NCBI GenBank assembly: GCA_040758525.1
Contig: JBFLVQ010000514.1
Span: forward strand, 1-6,870
Length of the DNA: 6,870 nt
From: JBFLVQ01 sp040758525
GTDB taxonomy: Bacteria > Acidobacteriota > Blastocatellia > Chloracidobacteriales > JADJPF01
Reading direction: 5' to 3'
Position 1 is the first letter of the stretch, and each line of letters opens with the position of its first letter. The position numbers and the translations under genes were made by a program. Below, piece by piece: positions 1 through 6,449 of the stretch. Below the pieces are notes generated by a model. The model was not told the origin of the DNA and did not search any database. It saw only the letters and a list, made by a program, of their open reading frames with translations.

Positions 1-743
1 TGCTGTATACAATCGACCATTTCACCAAACACAATACCCCGCACATTATCTAGCTTACCAGCTAAGCGTAGTTGTGTAAGCCAGCGATCAATCTGATAAG
101 GCTTTGATCCGCTATCTTCTAGAAACAGAATTGCTCCTGCCGTCGCTAGCTCCCAACGCGTACCCATCAGCGACATAATCAGTGGTAGACAACCCCCCAA
201 CAGGATACCCTCGGCAATCCCACTAGAGAGCACACGAGTGCCACGACAATCAAGGCGACCGGCTGGTAGCGCACGTGTAAGGATATTAAAAAAGGAGTTA
301 TGATCATAATGGTCAGGACCTGCAGCAAAATCCTTTGCTACCATAGGTCCATGAAAAGTAACCCAGTTTGCCTGTTGGTAGAGTGCAATCAATAATGAAG
401 TAATATCACTATAGCCCATTACAATCTTTGGCCCACCTGCCAACACTGTGGTATCAAGGTGTTCTAATAGATGCATTGAACCATAGCCGCCACGTGCAGC
501 AAAAATAGCCTTCACTTCTGGATCGACCAACATAGAGTTCAGCTCTTCAGCACGACGTGCGACCGTACCGGCAGTATAACGGGTCTGTGCCGAGATCGAT
601 TCTTTATGCTTTACACGAAAACCTAATCGCTCTAACTCCTCACAACCAGCCTTCAGTAAGTGAGGTTTGAGGTTGCTGGCTGGCGCAACTACCCCAATTG
701 TATCTCCGGGTCGCAATGCCGGTGGTTTTAGCGGCTCTTGCAT
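1..743 (-). CDS. LD-carboxypeptidase, peptidase family S66 (LdcA/MccF-like), C-terminus outside the window
   Basis: Reading the minus strand from the ATG at 743 gives an open frame of 247 codons that leaves the window without a stop; the family is usually about 300-310 residues, so some 55 are missing. Seen: an N-terminal LRPGDTIGVVAPAS segment (residues 10-23), RGGYG (84-88), the nucleophile motif GYSDIT with Ser112, a LFLEDSG segment with Glu209, and GIVFGEM (236-242). In the family a Ser-Glu-His triad acts; Ser112 and Glu209 are the expected first two, and the His lies in the missing part. S66 enzymes cleave the bond between the diamino acid and terminal D-Ala of murein tetrapeptides in the cytoplasm during peptidoglycan recycling; MccF relatives instead hydrolyse microcin C-type antibiotics, and the visible part does not exclude this. 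No signal peptide is visible. A strong AGGAGG precedes the start. None of its Arg codons is AGA or AGG. Family assignment is firm; the substrate is inferred. Confidence 0.93.
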   Translation of the reverse strand, partial: MQEPLKPPALRPGDTIGVVAPASNLKPHLLKAGCEELERLGFRVKHKESISAQTRYTAGTVARRAEELNSMLVDPEVKAIFAARGGYGSMHLLEHLDTTVLAGGPKIVMGYSDITSLLIALYQQANWVTFHGPMVAKDFAAGPDHYDHNSFFNILTRALPAGRLDCRGTRVLSSGIAEGILLGGCLPLIMSLMGTRWELATAGAILFLEDSGSKPYQIDRWLTQLRLAGKLDNVRGIVFGEMVDCIQ

Positions 744-747
744 GATT

Positions 748-753
748 CCTCCT
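748..753 (-). promoter_or_regulatory. Ribosome binding site of the LD-carboxypeptidase gene
   Basis: The plus strand reads CCTCCT, that is AGGAGG on the minus strand, within TGAGGAGGAATC directly before the ATG at 743. It is a near-perfect Shine-Dalgarno sequence and fixes this start even though the gene's other end is not in the window. Confidence 0.85.
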
Positions 754-769
754 CAATTTGGAATCTATG

Positions 770-797
770 ATTATAAAGGAAGGTGCGCGGGCGTCCA
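770..797 (-). promoter_or_regulatory. Candidate sigma-70-type promoter for the LD-carboxypeptidase
   Basis: On the minus strand a perfect TATAAT (-10; plus-strand 770-775 reads ATTATA) lies 16 bp downstream of TGGACG (-35; 792-797, four of six matches to TTGACA). Transcription would start about 20 bases before the start codon, leaving a short leader with the AGGAGG site. The -10 is convincing; the -35 is weak. Confidence 0.5.
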
Positions 798-805
798 GCG
801 CATAT

Positions 806-835
806 TTATCAATACTAGAATTATGATAGTATACT
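806..835 (+). promoter_or_regulatory. Candidate sigma-70-type promoter for the aldehyde dehydrogenase
   Basis: TTATCA (806-811, four of six matches to TTGACA) is followed after 18 bp by TATACT (830-835, five of six matches to TATAAT), about 37 bases before the ATG at 873. The -10 lies inside the 8-bp palindrome AGTATACT (828-835). It is back to back with the minus-strand promoter; together they fill the 129-bp divergent spacer, in which I see no other feature. Assigned by eye only. Confidence 0.4.
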
Positions 836-872
836 TAGGCATTTTGGTTACTGAAAGTGAGAAAGCGGGTTT

Positions 873-2486
873 ATGACTTTAGCAAAAATTTTTCCTCAGG
901 CTGTCGATGTGCCACCAGAGTTCGTTGCTCCTAAGGTTGGTTGTCGCGTACTCATCAATGGCGAAATATCAGAATGGACTGGCGCTTGTGAGGAAGTTGT
1001 GTCACCGCTCTGGCTACGTGAGCGTGTAGATGCAGAAGCTATCCCAACTGTGCTTGGCAAGACTCCCTATGTAACACCAGAAGTCGCTTTACAGGCGCTG
1101 GCAGCAGCGCGTGCTGCCTGGCAATTGGGCGCGGGACGCTGGCCAACAATGCGTGTTGAGGAGCGTATAGAGTCGGTTGAACGCTTTCTTGCTGTAATGA
1201 TTGCTGAGCGTGAGCGTATCTGCCGACTGCTGATGTGGGAGATTGCTAAGACTTGGCCAGATGCACAGGCAGAGTTTGATCGCACTGTGCAGTATGTACG
1301 GGATACCGTAGAAGCGCTAAAAGAGTTAGATAGGATGGGATCAAGGCTGCAATTTAAACAAGGAGTGATCGCACAGGTGCGGCGTGCGCCGTTAGGCGTA
1401 ACACTCTGCTTAGGACCTTTCAACTATCCACTCAATGAGACCTTCACTACACTGATCCCCACGCTGATAATGGGCAATCCGGTGGTGATGAAGTTACCAC
1501 GTTATGGTGTGCTGTTATGGGAACCTCTGCTTGAGGCATTCCGTGACTGTTTCCCACCCGGAGTCGTGAATGTGATTAATGGCGAAGGTAAAGAGATTGT
1601 CCCACCTATGATGCGCACCGGCGATATTGATGTATTGGCCTTTATAGGTAGTGCGCGTGCTGCCAATGCCATCAAAGCCGCACATCCACAGCTTAATCGA
1701 TTGCGTGGCATTCTAGGACTGGATGCAAAGAACCCAGGCATCATCTTACCTGATGCCGATATTCCCACTACGGTGGCTGAATGCGTAAAAGGTTCGCTTA
1801 GTTACAATGGTCAACGCTGTACCGCGCTGAAGATGATCTTTGTCCATGAGAGTATCGCAGACCGCTTTATTGCTGACTTTGCTGCTGCTGTCAACCGACT
1901 ACCTAATGGGTTTCCCTGGCTAGAGAATGTTAAACTCACTCCGCTGGTGGAAAAAGACAAGCCTGTGCGTATGCACGCTTATGTAGCAGAGGCGCTTGCC
2001 AAAGGCGCACGACTTGCCAATGAAGAAGGCGACACAAGTTATGCTACTGCCTACCATCCGGCAGTGCTTGCCGGTGTTACACCAGCAATGAAGATCTATT
2101 GCGAAGAACAGTTTGGCCCTATTGTACCAATTGCCGTTGTACGTGACCCACAAGAGTTTATTGATTACATTATTGAATCAAATTATGGTCAGCAGGCCAG
2201 CATTTTCGGTCAGGATGCCGCGACCATAGGCCGGCTTGTTGATGTATTAGCTAATCAAGTCTGTCGTATTAATATCAATACTCAATGTCAACGTGGTCCA
2301 GATATCTTCCCATTTACTGGACGTAAGGATAGTGCAGAAGGTACTCTTTCAATCAGTGATGCGTTACGCTGCTTCTCGATTCGTAGTATGGTAGCAGCGC
2401 CGCATACACCCGCCGGTAAACGTGTAGTACGTGCCATCATTGATGGCGACTACTCCAACTTTTTGAATACCGATATGATTATGTGA
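873..2486 (+). CDS. Aldehyde dehydrogenase family protein, NADP-dependent glyceraldehyde-3-phosphate dehydrogenase (GapN)-like
   Basis: The 537-residue product spans the ALDH fold: an Asn of the oxyanion hole in GPFNYPLN (Asn184), a cofactor-binding Lys in VVMKLPR (Lys207), the nucleotide-loop segment FIGSARAAN (257-265), the catalytic Cys in GQRCTALK (Cys316), and EEQFGPIVPI with Glu412. GapN-type enzymes oxidise glyceraldehyde 3-phosphate irreversibly to 3-phosphoglycerate with NADP+ in the cytoplasm, bypassing the ATP-yielding step of glycolysis; I assign this from overall resemblance, and the substrate is not proven. It is longer than typical GapN (about 475-500), with an N-terminal extension of some 30-40 residues and a C-terminal tail ending in NTDMIM. 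Odd: the family's general-base Glu is missing; the segment reads LGLDAKNPG (281-289), with Gly282 where Glu is expected. A weak GAGAAAG (859-865) lies 7 bases before the start. The downstream peptidase follows after 31 bp. Only 2 of 37 Arg codons are AGG. Confidence 0.85.
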   Translation: MTLAKIFPQAVDVPPEFVAPKVGCRVLINGEISEWTGACEEVVSPLWLRERVDAEAIPTVLGKTPYVTPEVALQALAAARAAWQLGAGRWPTMRVEERIESVERFLAVMIAERERICRLLMWEIAKTWPDAQAEFDRTVQYVRDTVEALKELDRMGSRLQFKQGVIAQVRRAPLGVTLCLGPFNYPLNETFTTLIPTLIMGNPVVMKLPRYGVLLWEPLLEAFRDCFPPGVVNVINGEGKEIVPPMMRTGDIDVLAFIGSARAANAIKAAHPQLNRLRGILGLDAKNPGIILPDADIPTTVAECVKGSLSYNGQRCTALKMIFVHESIADRFIADFAAAVNRLPNGFPWLENVKLTPLVEKDKPVRMHAYVAEALAKGARLANEEGDTSYATAYHPAVLAGVTPAMKIYCEEQFGPIVPIAVVRDPQEFIDYIIESNYGQQASIFGQDAATIGRLVDVLANQVCRININTQCQRGPDIFPFTGRKDSAEGTLSISDALRCFSIRSMVAAPHTPAGKRVVRAIIDGDYSNFLNTDMIM

Positions 2487-2505
2487 AGCAGTCTACACAT
2501 TAAAA

Positions 2506-2512
2506 GTGAGGT
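2506..2512 (+). promoter_or_regulatory. Ribosome binding site that decides the peptidase start (ATG 2518)
   Basis: GTGAGGT contains the Shine-Dalgarno-like GAGG five to seven bases before the ATG at 2518. The GTG at its left edge is an in-frame possible start (adding MRLV), but only AT-rich sequence without a ribosome binding site lies before it. The ATG is also followed directly by a classic Lys-rich signal-peptide start, MAKKILIL. Confidence 0.65.
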
Positions 2513-2517
2513 TGGTA

Positions 2518-5019
2518 ATGGCTAAGAAAATTCTCATCCTAGGGGTATGCCTACTAATTTTGTTGTCGATGGGAGTATCGCCAAATCTAGACGTATCTGC
2601 CTTCGATGCTAACCCTAATGTATATAGCGAAGATGCTCCTGCTAAAGCTAATGACGATCCAATCTACCAGAAGTTACGCGCCAGCGGGTTGAGTGGTGAG
2701 TATGCAAAGCTGGAAAATCTAGCACTTAAGCGCGATGTCGCAACCATAACCTTCAAACGCGGTGAATTCTATTTTCTTGCTCCTATTGAAGGTCAGGTTA
2801 CTGGTGGCGTCTTTATTGGTGAAGGTGAGTTTCAGATGACACCGCTGCTCTCACTTGAGCAACAACATCTTAGCTTCCTCACCGGTACAACATCTATTAA
2901 TGAGAAGTTTGATAAGATGGTATTACGTTTTACTGACGAGACCTACCAGGAGATCAAGAAGAACAGTAGTATCAATAATGGAGCACCTAATAAAGCTGCT
3001 CAAGACCTACTTGAAAATAACAAGAAGTTGCTACGCAAAGGGCGCAGCTATGATATTCCTAATATTGCTGCTGCGCTGCTTCAGTACAATCTGGATATGC
3101 GTATACTAATTGACCTTAGCTGGCCAGGCCGGGGAGGTCTGTTCCAAGCCTATTTCGAGGGTAAGCGTTATGGTGATTTGATGTATAGCATCGATCCATT
3201 GGGTTCTCCCTTCGTTGCTCCAGAAGAGGTAGTGTTGGCCTGCTTTGCTCCTGATAATCTTGGTATCTGGACCGCAGAGCATTTACAGGCCCATTACCGT
3301 GCTCCAGCTTTCGTAGATGAGAATCACCAACTGATCGATATGTTGCATCATAAGATCGAGGCGACCTCGAAAGGTAAGCGACTAGATGCTACTGTACAGA
3401 CTCGCTTCAAAGCTCTTGTCGATGGAGCACGAGTGATCTCCTTCGATCTCTTCCCCTATCTGCGTGTGCGTAAGGTTTCTGACTCACAGGGCCGTACGCT
3501 TAGCTTTATTCAGGAGGACAAGGAAGAGGATGCTGACTTTGCCGTAATACTGCCAGAAGGGCTAAAGAAGGATAGCGAATATACCCTCACTTTCGAATAC
3601 GGAGGCGACAATGCTGTACAAGACAGTGGTGGCGGCAACTTCACACTAGTAGCACGCGACAACTGGTACCCCAACTCCTTGTTTGGCGATCGCGCTACCT
3701 ATGAAATGACGCTTAAAGTTCCTAAGGGACTGACAATGGTAGCAACAGGACAACCTACGGGTGGCGAGACTAATCAGGGTGATTGGACTATCACACAATG
3801 GCGTAGCGAAGTACCGCTTGCAGTCGCCGGATTCAACTATGGCAAGTTCAAAAAATCGACTGTGCAAGATGATAAGGCAAAATATTTAATTGAAGTCTAT
3901 GCTAATAAAGAGTTGCCTGATTCGCTACGTCAACTGCAAAACAGTATTGAGCAGGCCGAGAGTGAAGGAGCACAAGTAGAAGCTACGCTAGGCTCGCTTA
4001 GTACCCTGGGTATGATGGGTAAGGCACGTGCAGAAGCACAGGTCTCGATTGGTATCTATGCCGATCTCTTCGGCTCACTGCCTTATGGACGCATTGCTAT
4101 GACACAACAGCCTTTCCCCAATTTTGGACAAGCCTGGCCAATGCTTGTCTATATGCCATTTACTGCTTATCTGGATAGCACACATAGGCATCAATTAGGA
4201 CTGAGTGGGGCTAGCGATTTCTTCAAGTTCGTTGCTGCTCATGAAGTCGCGCATCAATGGTGGGGACATGTCATTGGCTGGAAGACCTACCGCGATCAGT
4301 GGATGAGTGAGGGATTTGCCGAATTCTCTGCTTCTATGTTTGCTCAAGCTGTCTATAAGAATGAGAAGTTTATCGAATTCTGGAAAGAGGAACGAGAGCT
4401 TATCACCACTAAAAATAGAGAAGGCAAACGTCCTGCTGATGTAGGTAGTGTCTATATGGGTTATCGCCTTAATACTGCTAGGACTGGTAATGTCACACGG
4501 GCGATGATCTATCCCAAAGGTGCCTTTATTCTACATATGATCAGAATGATGATGTGGGACACCAAGACTGGTGATGCGCGTTTTGCTGAGATGATGAAGG
4601 ATTTTGTTAAGACCTACTACAACCAGAATGTATCAACACAAGATTTCTGGCGTACAGTCGAGAAGCACATGACAAAGGAGATGGATCTAGACGGTAATGG
4701 TAAGATGAGCTGGTTCTTTGGTCAATGGGTGCTAGGTAATGCTATTCCACACTACAAACTTGATTATCGCTTCGATTCTGCCGAGAATGGCCAGGTGAAA
4801 CTAGTAGGTACAGTAACACAGAGCAATGTACCCAATACATTCAAGATGATTGTGCCAATCTATCTTGATCTTGATGGCAAGTTGCGCCGTCTAGGCAGCG
4901 TGGTTGCGCAAGGTAATACTACCACGCCAGAATTTTCTGTCACACTGCCTAAGAAGCCCAAACGTGTGCTCTTGTGCGCCTTCGAGGATGTGCTCTGCAC
5001 GATCCAAGATAGTAAGTAA
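2518..5019 (+). CDS. Exported M1-family (gluzincin) metallopeptidase-like protein without a GxMEN motif
   Basis: Starting at ATG 2518 the product has 833 residues. A Sec-type signal peptide (MAKK, then hydrophobic ILILGVCLLILLSMGV) suggests export, with possible cleavage after VSA near residue 28. Residues 40-240 form a domain I cannot name. From about 285 to 445 a beta-rich region resembles the M1 N-terminal domain and includes DNWYPN (381-386). The zinc site is intact: HEVAH (His575, Glu576, His579), 18 residues, then Glu598 in SEGFAEF. Tyr665 in MIYPKGAF is the likely transition-state Tyr. FFGQWVLGNAIPHYKLDY follows, then a C-terminal beta domain. M1 enzymes usually remove N-terminal amino acids, but the GxMEN motif that binds the free amino terminus is absent: the equivalent segment reads FGQAWPMLVYMP (536-547). 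Aminopeptidase activity is therefore doubtful; substrate and cleavage mode are unknown. It is probably co-transcribed with the dehydrogenase 31 bp upstream and ends at a strong terminator. Arg AGA/AGG codons: 4 of 37. Confidence 0.88.
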   Translation: MAKKILILGVCLLILLSMGVSPNLDVSAFDANPNVYSEDAPAKANDDPIYQKLRASGLSGEYAKLENLALKRDVATITFKRGEFYFLAPIEGQVTGGVFIGEGEFQMTPLLSLEQQHLSFLTGTTSINEKFDKMVLRFTDETYQEIKKNSSINNGAPNKAAQDLLENNKKLLRKGRSYDIPNIAAALLQYNLDMRILIDLSWPGRGGLFQAYFEGKRYGDLMYSIDPLGSPFVAPEEVVLACFAPDNLGIWTAEHLQAHYRAPAFVDENHQLIDMLHHKIEATSKGKRLDATVQTRFKALVDGARVISFDLFPYLRVRKVSDSQGRTLSFIQEDKEEDADFAVILPEGLKKDSEYTLTFEYGGDNAVQDSGGGNFTLVARDNWYPNSLFGDRATYEMTLKVPKGLTMVATGQPTGGETNQGDWTITQWRSEVPLAVAGFNYGKFKKSTVQDDKAKYLIEVYANKELPDSLRQLQNSIEQAESEGAQVEATLGSLSTLGMMGKARAEAQVSIGIYADLFGSLPYGRIAMTQQPFPNFGQAWPMLVYMPFTAYLDSTHRHQLGLSGASDFFKFVAAHEVAHQWWGHVIGWKTYRDQWMSEGFAEFSASMFAQAVYKNEKFIEFWKEERELITTKNREGKRPADVGSVYMGYRLNTARTGNVTRAMIYPKGAFILHMIRMMMWDTKTGDARFAEMMKDFVKTYYNQNVSTQDFWRTVEKHMTKEMDLDGNGKMSWFFGQWVLGNAIPHYKLDYRFDSAENGQVKLVGTVTQSNVPNTFKMIVPIYLDLDGKLRRLGSVVAQGNTTTPEFSVTLPKKPKRVLLCAFEDVLCTIQDSK

Positions 5020-5039
5020 CAACCTGCTCATTTTATAGA

Positions 5040-5086
5040 TTAAACCCCGACTGCGCCAAAGCGCGATGGTCGGGGTTTAATTTTTT
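5040..5086 (+). terminator. Intrinsic terminator after the peptidase gene
   Basis: TTAAACCCCGAC (5040-5051) and GTCGGGGTTTAA (5069-5080) form a perfect 12-bp stem, with an inner 4-bp GCGC/GCGC stem (5053-5056 with 5061-5064) around a CAAA loop, an internal asymmetric bulge, and TTTTTT at 5081-5086. It sits 21 bases after the TAA. The opposite strand has no comparable T-run, so it should work in the plus direction only. Confidence 0.93.
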
Positions 5087-5166
5087 CATTAAGTAGTATG
5101 AAGACAACGATAGATAAGGTTTTTCTTAAAGCGGTTGATGCCAGATTTTCATCCCTTCGCGACCTC

Positions 5167-5195
5167 TTAACATGTTTTTATGACATAATTATAGA
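5167..5195 (+). promoter_or_regulatory. Candidate promoter for the acyltransferase-kinase unit
   Basis: TTAACA (5167-5172, five of six matches to TTGACA) is followed after 17 bp by TATAGA (5190-5195, four of six matches to TATAAT), leaving a leader of about 55-60 bases. The strong terminator upstream makes a new promoter here necessary in practice. Assigned by eye. Confidence 0.45.
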
Positions 5196-5246
5196 AAGAA
5201 GATCTGCTTTGCCTTAAAAAATACCCAGATAGAATCTTAATCAGCT

Positions 5247-5251
5247 AGGAG
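5247..5251 (+). promoter_or_regulatory. Ribosome binding site of the acyltransferase
   Basis: AGGAG lies 7 bases before the ATG at 5259, ideal spacing. It supports this start, which also gives the expected cytoplasmic N-terminus before the first membrane helix. Confidence 0.75.
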
Positions 5252-5258
5252 ATTTTCT

Positions 5259-6443
5259 ATGAGTAGTACAGAGACTATACAGCAGAGGTATTATGAATTA
5301 GATTGGTTACGTGTAATAGCAATAATAATTCTACTCTTCTACCATGTGGGAATGATCTTTGTCAGTTGGGATTGGCATATAAAAAATGATCAGACCTCTG
5401 AATCACTAGAAAATGTTATGATCTGGTTTCATCTATGGCGTATGCCACTACTACTATTTATCTCCGGCGCGGGAACGCGTTTTGCGCTAGGATGTAAAAC
5501 GCCTCGACAGTATCTAAAAGAGAGAGGCAAACGACTGCTTATTCCATTAATCTTTGGTATATTGGTGATCGTTCCACCACAGATCTACTTTGAGAAGATC
5601 GAGCTATATCATTCATTTTGGGCATTCTATCCAACCATATTTGAGTTTGTTCCTTATCCCAAAGGGAATTTCAGTTGGCATCATCTCTGGTTTATCCTCT
5701 ATCTGTTTGTATTTTCCAGTATATCTTTGCCACTCTTCCTCACTTTGAGAAAAAGCAACGCCAGTAGTTTCTTTAATCTCTGTGCATCGATCTTTACAAA
5801 AAAAGGCGGTCTGTTACTTCCACTAATTCCTATAGCGATCTGCTATCTACTTCTCAAACCGATCTTCCCAGAAGAGACACATGCGCTGATAAACGACTGG
5901 ACCTTCTTTGTCTTCTATCTGTTCTTCTTTCTTTTTGGCTACCTCTTATATGGCGATCAGAGGCTTTGGCAGGCAATAAAAGAACAGCGACATTTCAATA
6001 TTATTGTAGCAATAGCTTGCACCGTCTCTTTCTATCTGAGCGACTGGACTGTTGCAGAACAACAGGTCTACTTAATGGCACTGCTCAGGACATTAAAAGT
6101 AGCGGTCTCCTGGACCTGGGTTATCTCAATAGTTGGATATGGTAGACAGTATCTCTGTTTTAATCACCCATTGCTGAAATATTCAAATGAAGCCATCTAC
6201 CCATTCTATATTCTGCATCAGACCGTAATAGTGGTGGTTGGATACTATGTTATAAAATGGGCTAGCAATCCTTGGGTTAAATATGCAGTAGTGGCAACAC
6301 TCTCTTTTATAATCTCTGTAGGTATCTATGAACTGTTGGTAAAGCAATTTAATGTTACTAGATTTCTTTTTGGACTAAAGTTGATTAGAGCACAAATACA
6401 CCAGCAGCCCGATACTACTCTGCTGGTGAGAGAAAATAGGTAG
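5259..6443 (+). CDS. Membrane acyltransferase, family 3 (MdoC/OpgC-like)
   Basis: A 394-residue membrane protein with about ten hydrophobic segments (roughly 17-34, 58-75, 93-110, 143-163, 184-202, 213-231, 246-262, 274-294, 314-333, 341-362). Family features seen: an early ELDWLRVIAI start to helix 1, the conserved His in LFYHVG (His29), FHLWRMPLLLFISGAG (57-72), Arg92 in RGKRLLIPLIFG, and FSWHHLWFILYL (138-149). These match acyltransferase_3 proteins, which move acyl groups, often acetyl or succinyl, from a cytoplasmic donor across the membrane onto carbohydrate or lipid acceptors; MdoC succinylates osmoregulated periplasmic glucans. The acceptor here cannot be told. The length fits the family (350-400). 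It has its own promoter and AGGAG and is followed after 6 bp by a sensor kinase gene. Its codon use differs from the upstream genes: 10 of 16 Arg codons are AGA/AGG and roughly a third of Ile codons are ATA. Family confidence is high; the substrate is unknown. Confidence 0.87.
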   Translation: MSSTETIQQRYYELDWLRVIAIIILLFYHVGMIFVSWDWHIKNDQTSESLENVMIWFHLWRMPLLLFISGAGTRFALGCKTPRQYLKERGKRLLIPLIFGILVIVPPQIYFEKIELYHSFWAFYPTIFEFVPYPKGNFSWHHLWFILYLFVFSSISLPLFLTLRKSNASSFFNLCASIFTKKGGLLLPLIPIAICYLLLKPIFPEETHALINDWTFFVFYLFFFLFGYLLYGDQRLWQAIKEQRHFNIIVAIACTVSFYLSDWTVAEQQVYLMALLRTLKVAVSWTWVISIVGYGRQYLCFNHPLLKYSNEAIYPFYILHQTVIVVVGYYVIKWASNPWVKYAVVATLSFIISVGIYELLVKQFNVTRFLFGLKLIRAQIHQQPDTTLLVRENR

Positions 6444-6449
6444 CAAGTT

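Larger units (their letters stand above)
5087..5258 (+). other. AT-rich spacer between terminator and acyltransferase
   Basis: This 172-bp spacer carries the candidate promoter and ribosome binding site of the next gene. I see no RNA gene or convincing small protein in it; a 39-codon frame from 5098 has no ribosome binding site. Confidence 0.5.

Noticed and set aside
667..876. A 69-codon plus-strand frame overlapping the dehydrogenase start by an ATGA-type junction
   Set aside because: Most of it is antisense to the LD-carboxypeptidase 5' end and its promoter. The protein resembles nothing, and it has no ribosome binding site.
1067..1423. Antisense frames within the dehydrogenase (this one and those near 1502-1768 and 1920-2153)
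   Set aside because: The sense frame has unmistakable aldehyde dehydrogenase motifs throughout; the opposite frames give low-complexity Ser/Arg/Cys-rich products without domains.
2855..3109. An 84-codon plus-strand frame, and an antisense frame at 3646-3867, inside the peptidase gene
   Set aside because: Both lie fully within the continuous peptidase frame and encode nothing recognisable.
5040..5086. Possibility that the hairpin is a repeat element or riboswitch rather than a terminator
   Set aside because: It is a single copy, follows a stop codon by 21 bases and ends in a T-run; nothing suggests an aptamer or mobile repeat.
5098..5217. A 39-codon frame beginning MKTTIDKVFLK in the spacer after the terminator
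   Set aside because: There is no ribosome binding site, it starts just past the terminator T-run, and the candidate acyltransferase promoter lies inside it. It is probably chance.
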